Source: Flavobacteriales bacterium
GTDB lineage: Bacteria > Bacteroidota > Bacteroidia > Flavobacteriales > Flavobacteriaceae
NCBI GenBank assembly: GCA_017303755.1
Contig: JAFLBS010000002.1
Coordinates: 124,001 to 188,000 of the forward strand
Reading direction: 5' to 3'
DNA length: 64,000 nucleotides
The notes under the pieces were generated by a model. It ran no database searches. It was not told the DNA's origin and saw only the letters and a program-made list of their open reading frames with translations. Both the position numbers and the translations under genes were made by a program. Below, piece after piece: positions 25,034 through 33,966 of this stretch; position 1 is the stretch's first letter; the number at the start of each line of letters is the position of its first letter.

Positions 25034-26110
25034 TTAGTTGATGAAGACTTTCTTTGTAACGGTACTGCTTTCAGTACTTATTTTTACAAAATAAAATCCA
25101 TCAGGTAAATTTTCTATTGTATAGGTATTGTAAACTTTAGTTGGATTTTTAACTTCCATCATTAATTGACCATTAACGTTAATTAATTGGATGTTTTCAA
25201 CTTCTGCTTCTGTTTCTATATTAATTTTTTGATCCGTTGATGGGTTAGGGTAGATGCTCACATCCGACAAAGCTTCAAAAGTATCATTAGATAAGAAGAT
25301 GTTAGGCCAACGGTTTTGAGCTACTGGTCCGCCCCAAATTACTGTCGCTAAATAAGGATTGTCTATAAAAGGATTTCTGTTTCCTTGACCAAAGGTGTTG
25401 GCAGAGTTTCCTAAATAAGTATTTCTATTGTCTTCGTATTGTGATACTGGATCTTCAGCATTCCATTGTAGCATCAAGTCGAGCATATTTGCATCGGTTG
25501 GAACTGGAGTTCCTGTGAATACATAATTTGGCAAACATTGACTTCCATAATGTAAGTACATGTACATGATGATTCTAGCGCAATCGCCTTTCCACTCATC
25601 ACCAGGATACCAATTGGCACCAACAGTATGTGAATTTCCGGTTCCTGCAGCGAACTTTCTGTTTCCTCTTTCTCCATTTCTTTGGACGTCACATGATCTT
25701 AGCATTTGCGCATCTGCACCTGGACCCGAAGAGCCTAAATCAGGATTACCCAATGACTGAGCAAAAACATGTTCTCTGTTCCAATCACCAACAGCACCAC
25801 CATTTGAATCTTTGTTTCTAGAACGGTCATTCGTTACATCTGCATCTGAACCATTTTCCCAACCATATATCAATATGACTTCACTTGAATTATTTGGGTC
25901 TAAATCAACAATTTTTAATGCGTTCCACACTTGAGAATACGATAATTCGTTTAAGTGTGTAGAGGTAATTTTGGTTGCTAAAGCAGTTTTTAAAGCTGAA
26001 CCTGTTTGCGTCCAATTGAATCCGTTATAATATGGACTTGCAGGTGCACCATCTTGTGCAAATGATACCGTTAAACTTAAAAGAGAAATAAAAGAATAAA
26101 TTTTTTTCAT
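25034..26110 (-). CDS. secreted endonuclease I family nuclease with T9SS domain
   Basis: 358 residues. A signal peptide (MKKIYSFISLLSLTVSFA) precedes the nuclease domain (about 20-265). WNREHVFAQSLGN (about 110-122) carries the catalytic His in the EndA/beta-beta-alpha-metal pattern, with QRNGERGNRKFA further on. The C-terminal 75 residues hold IYPNPSTDQKINIE and end in KKVFIN, a type A T9SS sorting domain. It should digest extracellular nucleic acid, perhaps to gain phosphate. The gene follows the RsmB-type gene by 6 bp, on the same strand. Confidence 0.88.
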   Translation of the reverse strand: MKKIYSFISLLSLTVSFAQDGAPASPYYNGFNWTQTGSALKTALATKITSTHLNELSYSQVWNALKIVDLDPNNSSEVILIYGWENGSDADVTNDRSRNKDSNGGAVGDWNREHVFAQSLGNPDLGSSGPGADAQMLRSCDVQRNGERGNRKFAAGTGNSHTVGANWYPGDEWKGDCARIIMYMYLHYGSQCLPNYVFTGTPVPTDANMLDLMLQWNAEDPVSQYEDNRNTYLGNSANTFGQGNRNPFIDNPYLATVIWGGPVAQNRWPNIFLSNDTFEALSDVSIYPNPSTDQKINIETEAEVENIQLINVNGQLMMEVKNPTKVYNTYTIENLPDGFYFVKISTESSTVTKKVFIN

Positions 26111-26116
26111 TGTAGG

Positions 26117-27331
26117 TTATATTTTTCGTTCTAATAATGCCATGTAAAATCCGTCAAAGCCTGATTCTGAAGCTAATATCTTTGAATCTTTGACAAAGGT
26201 AAAATTTTTACCACTATCTGTAGTTAAGAATTGCTTAATTTGTTCCTGATTTTCAGAGGGTAACACTGAGCAAGTAGCATACACCAATTTCCCTCCAGGT
26301 TTTACTATTTTAGAATAACTTTCTAATACTTCAGCTTGTACTTTTCTGATGTTGCCTATGAATTCAGGTTGCAATTTCCATTTGGCATCAGGATTTCTTT
26401 TTAAAACTCCCAATCCACTACACGGCGCGTCAATTAAAACTCTATCGGCTTTTTCATGTAGTTTTTTGATGACTTTGGTTGAGTCAATAATTCGGTATTC
26501 AATATTGAAAGCTCCGTTTCTTTTGGCTCTTAATTTTAATTGCTTGAGTTTACTTTCGTATAAATCCATTGCAATTAATTGACCTTTATTTTGCATTAAC
26601 GAAGCCATGTGTAACGTTTTTCCTCCTGCACCAGCACACGTATCAACTACTCTCATTCCGGGTTGAACATCTAAAAATGCGGCAACCAATTGCGAAGAGG
26701 CATCCTGTACTTCAAACATTCCTTCTTTAAAAGCGTCGGTCAAAAATACATTGGCGCGTTCTTTTAGGACTAAAGCATCGGGTTGATCTTTTAAATAATC
26801 AGTATCGATGTTCAAATCCATTAAGGTGGCACGTAATTTTTCTTTGGTAGTTTTTAATGTATTTACTCTAAGAATTACTTGAGCTTGTTGATTTTGAGCT
26901 GCAATTTCTTTGGTCCAAAGTGCTTCTCCTAATTCTTTTACACCTAAATCATCCATCCAATCTGGAATCGATTCGCGCATTTTTCTGATTTTGGATAATT
27001 CGTCAAAACGACCTTTAATTTTGCGTTCGGGTGTTCCTTCTAATTGTCTCCAATCGGGAATTGGATAACCACGCAAAACGGCCCAAACAGCAAATACTCT
27101 CCATAAATCATCTCTGTCAAATGGTTCTTTTACATTTGCTATTTCAGCATACAAGCGTTTCCATCGTACAATTTCGTAGATGGTTTCGGCCACAAATTTA
27201 CGGTCGGAACTTCCCCAACGTTTGTCTTTTTTCAAGGCACGAGCCACTACTTTATCGGCATATTCACCTTCATTGAAGATGGCGTTCAACGAGTCGATAG
27301 TGGTGTAAACTAAATTTCGGTGTAATCTCAT
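26117..27331 (-). CDS. RsmB-type rRNA (cytosine-5) methyltransferase
   Basis: 404 residues. The N-terminal part is a NusB-like/Fmu region (1-150) and the SAM-binding Rossmann domain follows. DTCAGAGGKTLHMA (about 233-246) is the SAM motif. The two catalytic Cys are in DAPCSGLGVLKRNPDAKW (near 300) and YATCSVLPSENQ (near 353). It methylates cytosine C5, probably in 16S rRNA; a tRNA target is possible. It is upstream of the endonuclease gene with a 6 bp gap. Confidence 0.88.
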   Translation of the reverse strand: MRLHRNLVYTTIDSLNAIFNEGEYADKVVARALKKDKRWGSSDRKFVAETIYEIVRWKRLYAEIANVKEPFDRDDLWRVFAVWAVLRGYPIPDWRQLEGTPERKIKGRFDELSKIRKMRESIPDWMDDLGVKELGEALWTKEIAAQNQQAQVILRVNTLKTTKEKLRATLMDLNIDTDYLKDQPDALVLKERANVFLTDAFKEGMFEVQDASSQLVAAFLDVQPGMRVVDTCAGAGGKTLHMASLMQNKGQLIAMDLYESKLKQLKLRAKRNGAFNIEYRIIDSTKVIKKLHEKADRVLIDAPCSGLGVLKRNPDAKWKLQPEFIGNIRKVQAEVLESYSKIVKPGGKLVYATCSVLPSENQEQIKQFLTTDSGKNFTFVKDSKILASESGFDGFYMALLERKI

Positions 27332-27444
27332 TTTTTTAAATCAGCGTGCAAAGGTATTACATTTTTTATGTAAAAAATTAAAAAAAGCTAAAGAATCTAA
27401 AAAAAGAATTAGAGCACTATTGTTTACTGTAAAGTATTGTTTGC

Positions 27445-27520
27445 GTGAGGGATAGAAGTGGAAATCCTGCTGTTGTGAGGCACGAAGCAACAACAGATTG
27501 AAACGATAGCCCGACAGCAC
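27445..27520. repeat. dispersed intergenic element, copy B
   Basis: Begins GTGAGGGATAGAAGTGGAA, has facing arms CTGTTGT / ACAACAG, and ends ACGATAGCCCGACAGCAC. The layout matches copies A and E, with a different interior. It is non-coding; a 63-codon open frame through it is accidental. Confidence 0.6.
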
Positions 27521-27563
27521 TAAAAAAGTCATCTCGTTCTCAAACGAGATGACTTTTTTAGTG
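27518..27563 (-). terminator. kup terminator, 21 bp perfect hairpin
   Basis: 27518-27538 and 27543-27563 are exact reverse complements (CACTAAAAAAGTCATCTCGTT) with a 4-base loop. It lies 29 bases beyond the kup stop on the minus strand and joins directly to element copy B. Confidence 0.85.
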
Positions 27564-27591
27564 GTGGCACGCCAAAGAAATTCCAGTAATT

Positions 27592-29574
27592 TTAATGTTC
27601 GTGGTGGTCAATGCGACGCATTTCAATATTTTCGGGAGCGTGAAGTACCAATGGGAATTGTTCTACTTTTACCGAGCTACTGTCTAATCCGAAACCTTTT
27701 TCTTCTGATAAACTTAGTTTTTTAAGTAAGAAGTAGGTGTTCATGACTATTTTTTCAAAGAAAGTCAAATCGCTATCGTTGGATAAGAATTTTTCGGAAA
27801 GCACAAATTTGAAATCTCCCAAGATTTGATTTTTGCTCAACGATTCGTAGCGACTTGTGATGTCTACTTCGCCTCGTTGTACCATTTCTTTAATCACTTG
27901 TTTGAACATCAAATTGATTTTGGTTGGTTCTCTGAAGCCAAGGTAAAAATCGATTCGATAGATATCATCTTTTACAATTTCGGTTACGCGGTATTCTTTT
28001 TTATACGGTTCACTTAAAATATTGACGTGTATAAACCAATACAAATCAGCTCTTTTTGGACGTTTTTGTAAAATCGAATACATTACTTTTTCTTCGATTT
28101 CGTCACTGCGATTCGAATTGGTCATGTATACCAAGTGAGTGGCATATTTCGGTATGGATAAATCGACACTTAAATCGGCCAATACTTTTTTGTAATCGTT
28201 GATTTTGACGATTTTGGTGTAGCTTTTACTAATTTTCTTGGCCAAATACCAAGTTGACATTATAGCGATTAAGACAATTGCAATGAGTAATGTAACGTAA
28301 CCACCGTCCATAAATTTTACAATATTGGCCGATAAGAAACTGAATTCAATGATGACGTAGATTAAAATCAAAGGAGCGATGAAATACCATTTTACTCTTT
28401 TCATGATCAAATAGAAATTAAGTAAAATAGTGGTCATAATCATACATAAAACTATGGCCAATCCGTAGGCGTGCTCCATGTTACTCGATTCTTCAAAGTG
28501 AACGACAATTCCGACACAACCTAAAAACAACAGCCAGTTGATGGATGGAATGTACAATTGACCTTTAAGATCGGTTGGGAAATTGATTTTAACTTTGGGC
28601 CAGAAATTCAGTCGCATGGCTTCGTTTATCAATGTAAATGAACCGCTTATTAAAGCTTGAGAAGCAATTACTGCTGCCATTGTTGCTACTACGATTCCAA
28701 CGGGTTGGAACCAATCGGGCATAATTAGATAAAATGGATTTGGATTGGAACTGCCTAATTGTTGAAGTGTTTTTCCTTCGTGAGCAATTAAATAAGCACC
28801 TTGACCAAAGTAGTTTAAAATAAGAGTGGTTTTTACAAAAATCCAACTAATACGGATATTTTTTCTACCACAGTGACCCATGTCAGAATACAATGCTTCA
28901 GCTCCAGTAGTACAAAGGAAAACTGCACCTAATATAAAGAAGCCTTGTTCACTCACATCACTGGTTAACAAGTGATAAGCGTAATAAGGATTTAGAGCGT
29001 TGAAGACTTCAAGGTTAGTTACCATTTGAACTGCGCCTAATACTGCCAACATAGAGAACCAAATCAACATCATTGGAGCAAAAAATTTACCTACTAGTTT
29101 GGTTCCGAATTGCTGAATAGTAAAGAGTACAAATAATATGGCAATGACAATAGGAACCGTAGGAATATCTGGTTTCCAAATGCGTAAACCCTCGACTGCT
29201 GAGGAAACCGAAATAGGAGGCGTAATAATTCCGTCAGCTAATAATGCACTACCACCAATTATCGCAGGTACAATTAGCCATTGAATTTTAGTTCTTTTGA
29301 CCAAAGCATACAAAGCAAAAATTCCACCTTCGCCGTGGTTATCTGCGCTAAGAGTGATGATTACGTACTTTAATGTAGTTTGTAGCGTTAGTGTCCAAAA
29401 AATACAAGACAATCCGCCTAAAATTAAGTCTTTGCTGATAGCACTATCGCCAATTATGGCTTTCATTACATACAAAGGCGAAGTTCCGATATCTCCGTAA
29501 ATTATTCCTAAGGTAACTAATAAACCAGCTGCTGATAGCTTGCTGTGGAGATTCTGATGGCTGTGTGAGCTCAT
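27592..29574 (-). CDS. kup: KUP-family potassium uptake transporter
   Basis: 660 residues from ATG 29574 (MSSHSHQNLHSKLSAAG); the open frame goes 20 codons further, but those codons are not typical. About twelve membrane helices lie in the first 450 residues. GIIYGDIGTSPLYVMKAI (about 23-40) is the family signature, and NHGEGGIFALYALVKRT comes next. The C-terminal 200 residues are cytoplasmic. It imports K+ with protons. It is a single gene with its own hairpin terminator. Confidence 0.93.
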   Translation of the reverse strand: MSSHSHQNLHSKLSAAGLLVTLGIIYGDIGTSPLYVMKAIIGDSAISKDLILGGLSCIFWTLTLQTTLKYVIITLSADNHGEGGIFALYALVKRTKIQWLIVPAIIGGSALLADGIITPPISVSSAVEGLRIWKPDIPTVPIVIAILFVLFTIQQFGTKLVGKFFAPMMLIWFSMLAVLGAVQMVTNLEVFNALNPYYAYHLLTSDVSEQGFFILGAVFLCTTGAEALYSDMGHCGRKNIRISWIFVKTTLILNYFGQGAYLIAHEGKTLQQLGSSNPNPFYLIMPDWFQPVGIVVATMAAVIASQALISGSFTLINEAMRLNFWPKVKINFPTDLKGQLYIPSINWLLFLGCVGIVVHFEESSNMEHAYGLAIVLCMIMTTILLNFYLIMKRVKWYFIAPLILIYVIIEFSFLSANIVKFMDGGYVTLLIAIVLIAIMSTWYLAKKISKSYTKIVKINDYKKVLADLSVDLSIPKYATHLVYMTNSNRSDEIEEKVMYSILQKRPKRADLYWFIHVNILSEPYKKEYRVTEIVKDDIYRIDFYLGFREPTKINLMFKQVIKEMVQRGEVDITSRYESLSKNQILGDFKFVLSEKFLSNDSDLTFFEKIVMNTYFLLKKLSLSEEKGFGLDSSSVKVEQFPLVLHAPENIEMRRIDHHEH

Positions 29575-29627
29575 AATGTTAAATAAAAAGAAAGCAAAGG
29601 TATTTAAATTACCAATTTGAAATAAAA

Positions 29628-29653
29628 AAAGCACTGATTTTTTTCAGTGCTTT
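29628..29653 (-). terminator. terminator of the repeat-rich protein gene
   Basis: AAAGCACTGA (29628-29637) and TCAGTGCTTT (29644-29653) with a T6 loop, 20 bases after the stop on the minus strand. T residues flank both ends. Confidence 0.85.
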
Positions 29654-29672
29654 AGTATTTTAATGATTTGAA

Positions 29673-31067
29673 CTATCTTCTTGAACCACTTCCTCTTGAT
29701 GAACCTCCGCCTCCAGAGTTGCCTCTTGGGGCAGATGTTGCGCCAGAACCACCAGAGCTTCTAGGTGTAGACATTTCGCTTCCACCACTTCTTGGAGTTG
29801 ATCTCGGAGTAGAAGATGTTGAAGTTTCGCTTCTTCCACCACCATTGGTATTTACTCTTGGTCCGCCATACGTTGTAGATGTTGAAGTTTCGCTTCTTCC
29901 TCCACCATTTGTATTTACTTTTGGTCCACCGTAAGTTGTAGATGTTGAAGTTTCGCTTCTTCCACCACCATTAGTGTTCACTCTTGGTCCACCATACGTT
30001 GTAGATGCTGAAGTTTCGTTTCTTCCACCACCATTAGTATTTACTTTTGGTCCACCATAGGTTGTAGAAGTCGAAGTTTCGTTTCTTCCGCCACCATTAG
30101 TGTTTACTCTTGGTCCACCATACGTTGTAGAGGTTGAAGTTTCATTTCTTCCACCACCATTGGTATTCACTCTTGGTCCGCCAGTTGTAGTTGATTCAAC
30201 CGAACCTTTGGTACGTGGATTTGGATTTACTCTTGGTCCGCCGTAATTAGCGTTTGTTGTAGCTTCATTTCTTCCGCCGTTTCTTGGGTTTGCAGAAGCG
30301 GTTTCATTTCGTGTTCCAACAGTTCTGATGTTTCTAGTTCGGTCCAACTCATAACGGTTAGTGTATCCTGAATGTCTTTGAGTAAAGGAACGATTTGGAT
30401 ATTGTCTTTCGTAACCATTGGCTCTTCTACCATAATAATTAGTGTAGGCTACGTGACATCTTCTGTAATTTACATAATTATAGTGATGATTAAAGTTGAT
30501 GTACAAACCTATGTGACTTCTGTAACGGAAGATTGGAAATGGAGTCCATGCGTAGTAATACGAAGGATAATATCCCCAATACCAACTTGAGCAATACGGT
30601 CTGTAGTTAGGTGTCCAAAAATAAGAGTAAATTATTGGAGTATTCACATAAACAGGCTCGTAAATATAGTTTGAACCATACATGTACACATCACCTACCA
30701 CTTGAACTTGAACTCGGTTGTTACTGTCTCTTTCAACTTCTACTGTGGCAACATCTTGAAATAAATCTTTTCCTAAAATCGATTGAATTACAATAATGTG
30801 AGTTCTTCCTTCTGTGGTTTCAATAACACGTAAGTAATCTACTTGATTGTCGTTGTTTAAATCCAAATTGGATATTTGATTTTTAGGATCATTCAAACGA
30901 TATTCAAAATCTTCAAGGTCTTTCGAATCTCCAAATATTGAGGCAACCGCACGTAAATCGAGGTTGTCGCTGATTTCAGAATTCATTGCATTGACAGTGG
31001 TTCTGTCTTGAGCAAACGCATTTACCAAGAATAAACTCAGTACCGCTGATAATAATTTTGCTTTCAT
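29673..31067 (-). CDS. secreted protein with Tyr-rich domain and tandem repeats
   Basis: 464 residues, not recognised as a whole. A signal peptide (MKAKLLSAVLSLFLVNAFAQ) leads into a 100-residue domain with NLDLNNDNQVDYLRVIE, which looks like a calcium-type Asp/Asn loop. Residues 127-215 are very rich in Tyr, Trp, His and Arg (YWGYYPSYYYAW). Residues 297-422 are six copies of a 21-residue repeat starting GGP(R/K)VNTNGGGR. The tail is Ser/Gly/Arg-rich. No T9SS domain is seen. The low-complexity half is probably disordered and exported, perhaps as a surface or matrix protein; that is inference. Confidence 0.75.
   Translation of the reverse strand: MKAKLLSAVLSLFLVNAFAQDRTTVNAMNSEISDNLDLRAVASIFGDSKDLEDFEYRLNDPKNQISNLDLNNDNQVDYLRVIETTEGRTHIIVIQSILGKDLFQDVATVEVERDSNNRVQVQVVGDVYMYGSNYIYEPVYVNTPIIYSYFWTPNYRPYCSSWYWGYYPSYYYAWTPFPIFRYRSHIGLYINFNHHYNYVNYRRCHVAYTNYYGRRANGYERQYPNRSFTQRHSGYTNRYELDRTRNIRTVGTRNETASANPRNGGRNEATTNANYGGPRVNPNPRTKGSVESTTTGGPRVNTNGGGRNETSTSTTYGGPRVNTNGGGRNETSTSTTYGGPKVNTNGGGRNETSASTTYGGPRVNTNGGGRSETSTSTTYGGPKVNTNGGGRSETSTSTTYGGPRVNTNGGGRSETSTSSTPRSTPRSGGSEMSTPRSSGGSGATSAPRGNSGGGGSSRGSGSRR
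29802..30179 (-). repeat. six tandem 63 bp coding repeats
   Basis: Six in-frame 63 bp units encode a 21-residue motif (G-G-P-R/K-V-N-T-N-G-G-G-R-N/S-E-T-S-x-S-T-T-Y). Codon differences between units show they are diverging, while the repeat length is exact. Copy number change is likely. Confidence 0.95.
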
Positions 31068-31193
31068 AATCTGTATATTTATGGTTCATAATAGTTTCGG
31101 TTTAGAATATCCAATTACTGTGCCATTCGACCGCATTTACAAATCGTTAACAAATAATTATCGTAACTTAGCACCACTTTTTTATTGATTATT

Positions 31194-32246
31194 ATGAAGA
31201 AAATAACCTTTGTTTCTTTTGTATGTTTAGTGTTGATGAGTTGTACTTCTGTAAGGACTGCTTCGGCTCAAGTTCCAGTAATTTCTAAAATGGATACTTT
31301 ATTATCCGATAAAATCAGTATCAGAGCGATTGCTATTTCGGGAGATAAAGTCTATTATGGTGCCGATAAATCAAGAGTTGGATATAAAAGTGTAGTAGAT
31401 GCTTCTAAGTTTGAACGCGCCATTCAATACGATTCGTTGGCTTTTGAATTCAGAAGTTGTGCTGTAACAGAGAATCATGTTTTCTTTTTAAATGTAGGAA
31501 ATCCCGCTGTGTTGTATCGATTTTCTAAAAATTTAATTACGAAAGAAATCGTTTACACCGAAAAAAACGAAAAAGTCTTTTACGACAGTATGCAGTTTTG
31601 GAATAATCAAGAAGGAATTGCCATTGGAGATCCAACTGAAAACTGTTTATCAGTAATTATTACAAGAGATGGAGGGAAAACGTGGACTAAGATTCCATGT
31701 GAAAATTTACCAAAAGTAGTTGATGGCGAAGCTGCTTTTGCCGCAAGTAATACCAATGTGATTGTAAAGGGAAATTCAACTTGGATTGTCTCTGGCGGAA
31801 AACAATCACGCGTTTTTTATTCGCCCGATAAAGGAAACACTTGGAAGGTTTACACTACACCAATTGTACAAGGTGAAGCAATGACCGGAATATTTACAGC
31901 CGATTTCTACGATGAAAAAACAGGATGTATTGCAGGCGGAAATTATGAGAAACAATTACAAAACTTCCAAAACAAAGCCATTACTTTTAACGGTGGAAAA
32001 ACGTGGAAATTAATAGGTGAAAACACAGGTTTTGGTTACGCTTCGTGCATTCAGTTTTTTCCCGAAGGTAAAGGTGAAAAATTATTGAGTGTGGGTGGAA
32101 CTGGAATTTTTGTATCAATAGATAAAGGAACTACCTGGACGCAATTGAGTCCCGATAATTCCTTTTATACGATTCGTTTTATAGATGCAAAAACGGCTAT
32201 TTTAGCGGGAAAAAACAAAATAGTTAAAGTAACTTTTTCTCAGTAA
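31194..32246 (+). CDS. BNR-repeat (sialidase-like propeller) lipoprotein
   Basis: 350 residues from ATG 31194. MKKITFVSFVCLVLMSC is a lipoprotein signal with Cys at position 17. At least four Asp-box type motifs follow: SVIITRDGGKTWTK, YSPDKGNTWK, FNGGKTWK and SIDKGTTWTQL. They predict a beta-propeller similar to the Ycf48/plant photosystem assembly factor family, often labelled 'oxidoreductase' in flavobacteria. The ligand or enzyme activity is not known. It stands alone, divergent from the repeat-rich gene. Confidence 0.8.
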   Translation: MKKITFVSFVCLVLMSCTSVRTASAQVPVISKMDTLLSDKISIRAIAISGDKVYYGADKSRVGYKSVVDASKFERAIQYDSLAFEFRSCAVTENHVFFLNVGNPAVLYRFSKNLITKEIVYTEKNEKVFYDSMQFWNNQEGIAIGDPTENCLSVIITRDGGKTWTKIPCENLPKVVDGEAAFAASNTNVIVKGNSTWIVSGGKQSRVFYSPDKGNTWKVYTTPIVQGEAMTGIFTADFYDEKTGCIAGGNYEKQLQNFQNKAITFNGGKTWKLIGENTGFGYASCIQFFPEGKGEKLLSVGGTGIFVSIDKGTTWTQLSPDNSFYTIRFIDAKTAILAGKNKIVKVTFSQ

Positions 32247-32293
32247 ATTAAAGTGATTTCGATGTGCAAGCCAAACAAAACATTCCTCTTTTT

Positions 32294-32421
32294 ACACAAA
32301 TTACACGAATTTGCACAAATTGAAGATGGAAAATTTCATAAATAGAATCTGATAAATCAAATTCTTATTCGTAAAGTTTTATTTTGAAATAGTAATTTGT
32401 GTAAATTCGTGCAATTCGTGT
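32294..32421. repeat. facing simple-sequence arms (28 bp, 3 mismatches)
   Basis: Arm 32294-32321 (ACACAAATTACACGAATTTG...) and arm 32394-32421 (AATTTGTGTAAATTCGTG...) are reverse complements with three mismatches. Each arm is built of short 'AATTCGTG' phrases. The gap between the convergent genes holds nothing else. Confidence 0.75.
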
Positions 32422-32458
32422 TTTAATATTTAAAAGGTTATGTCGAATTCACGTTAAA

Positions 32459-32914
32459 TCAGCGTTTGTCTCGGTATTGTTGCAGTAATTTTTTACTGAA
32501 TTCTTCCTCAGCTTTTTTCAACTTTAAAATTTTGGTAGCTGGTAAAACGCCTTTTAAATTAGCAACGAATTTTTTGCGCAATTGATGCAATTCTTCCTCA
32601 GCGGTTTCCATTTGATTCAATAAATTCTGAGCTTCTTTTTCAGTTAATTTATCAGAACCTTGTGAACGATCGATGTAATTTTTGATTTTATCCTGACGAA
32701 TGGCTTTTTGCTTTTCTTCAAATTCATTGAATAAAGGCCAGAATTTTGCCGCTTCATCGGGAGTTAAGTTCAATTCAGAAGTGATAAAAGCAATTTTCAT
32801 TGCCTTAACTTGATCCTTTTTTTGCTGAAATTTCTCTCTAAATTTTCCGCCTTGTGCAAAAGTGGTAATCGATAGAAAAAGTAATAATACAGTAATGATT
32901 TTAGTATTTTTCAT
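32459..32914 (-). CDS. Spy/CpxP-like periplasmic stress protein
   Basis: 151 residues with a signal peptide (MKNTKIITVLLLFLSITTFAQ). The mature part is highly charged and helical. LNLTPDEAAKFWPLFNEFEEKQ resembles the LTxxQ-type first motif of Spy/CpxP periplasmic chaperones and metal sensors. It is the last gene of a leftward operon with a membrane protein and an ECF sigma factor, the layout of an envelope stress module. The chaperone role is inferred from shape and context. Confidence 0.7.
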   Translation of the reverse strand: MKNTKIITVLLLFLSITTFAQGGKFREKFQQKKDQVKAMKIAFITSELNLTPDEAAKFWPLFNEFEEKQKAIRQDKIKNYIDRSQGSDKLTEKEAQNLLNQMETAEEELHQLRKKFVANLKGVLPATKILKLKKAEEEFSKKLLQQYRDKR

Positions 32915-32920
32915 GAGGGT

Positions 32921-33334
32921 TTAGTTTGTTATTTGATGTTCTAAATCAACTTCATCGTACAAAACTTGTTCGATGGTCTCGGTTTCTAAAGTCGATTCAA
33001 TGTCTATATTTTTTAAGTCGGATTCATCCAAATATTCTACAATTTCTTCATCAGTCAAATTCGAATGATAGGTTAAGTAATTCTCAATTTCGGCTACTTT
33101 TGCTTCTTCAGAATTTGAGTTTATTAAATTCATCATAGGAATACTAAGACTTACTATAAGAATAGCTGCTGCTGTATACATCCAATTTTTATTTCGAGCC
33201 CAAAACGAAATTACTTTTGGTTCTTCCTTAGGTAATTGTTCGAGTATTTTTTTAGAAAAATCCTCAAAATAGAAATCGGGCGTAGTAAAACCAGCTTCAA
33301 TTTTTTTGTGAGTATCTAATTTAAAATTCTTCAT
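32921..33334 (-). CDS. membrane protein, possible anti-sigma factor
   Basis: 137 residues. The N-terminal 45 are soluble, a membrane helix lies at about 49-70 (NWMYTAAAILIVSLS), and the C-terminal 65 are very acidic (EEIVEYLDESDLKNIDIE). There is no zinc anti-sigma motif. The position, between an ECF sigma gene and a Spy-like gene, suggests it holds the sigma factor at the membrane. It is separated from the Spy-like gene by 6 bp. The function is inferred from context only. Confidence 0.6.
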   Translation of the reverse strand: MKNFKLDTHKKIEAGFTTPDFYFEDFSKKILEQLPKEEPKVISFWARNKNWMYTAAAILIVSLSIPMMNLINSNSEEAKVAEIENYLTYHSNLTDEEIVEYLDESDLKNIDIESTLETETIEQVLYDEVDLEHQITN

Positions 33335-33364
33335 ATTGTTTAGATTGTATTTCTTATAAAAGGT

Positions 33365-33907
33365 TTAATCCTCATTAAAATATTCTTCAATTTTTTTTAC
33401 AGCGTGATGGTACGATGCTTTCAAAGCACCCACTGATGTTCCTAAAATTTCTGATATTTCCTCGTATTTCAATTCTTCAAAATATTTCATTTTAAAGACC
33501 AATTGTTGTTTTTCAGGTAATAAATGAATGGCTTTTTGCAATTTCAACTGAATGTCATTTCCGTCAAAATACGCATCCGATTGCAAGTTTTCAACCAGCT
33601 TACTTTGCATGGCTTCACTGGTCGTTCCGTTGCGTTTGGCTTTCTGATTGATGAACGTAATGGCTTCGTTAGTGGCTATTCGATACATCCACGAAAACAA
33701 CTTCGAATCGCCTTTGAAATCTTTCAAATAATTGAATACTTTGATGAAGGTATTTTGTAAAACATCATCGGCATCATCATGATTTAAAACGATGTTTCGA
33801 ATGTGATGATACAACGGTTTTTGGTATAAACGCAAGAGTTGTTCAAACGCTTTTTGTTGCGTTTGCGGATGCAATAATTCGCTTATGAATGCCTTTTCGT
33901 CTTGCAA
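33365..33907 (-). CDS. ECF-family RNA polymerase sigma factor
   Basis: 180 residues. Region 2 contains DADDVLQNTFIKVFNYLKDF and LFSWMYRIATNEAITFI (about 40-90). Region 4 contains LPEKQQLVFKMKYFEELKYEEISEILGTSVGALKASYHHAVKK, broken as EELKYEEISEI and SVGALKASYHHAVK (about 135-175). It should direct transcription of an envelope-stress or metal regulon. It is the first gene of the operon with the membrane protein and Spy-like genes. No auto-regulated promoter was identified with confidence. Confidence 0.93.
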   Translation of the reverse strand: MQDEKAFISELLHPQTQQKAFEQLLRLYQKPLYHHIRNIVLNHDDADDVLQNTFIKVFNYLKDFKGDSKLFSWMYRIATNEAITFINQKAKRNGTTSEAMQSKLVENLQSDAYFDGNDIQLKLQKAIHLLPEKQQLVFKMKYFEELKYEEISEILGTSVGALKASYHHAVKKIEEYFNED

Positions 33908-33966
33908 GATGAATGTTTATCTGTTAGAATAAAGATAATGGAAAAGGTTTAATCGAATGTCAAAAA

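Noticed and set aside
27341..27532. 63-codon minus-strand frame between the RsmB-type and kup genes
   Set aside because: It lies across element copy B and the kup terminator; no protein-like sequence.
29802..30179. CRISPR array
   Set aside because: Regular 63 bp units have no unique spacers and are in frame with a long protein.
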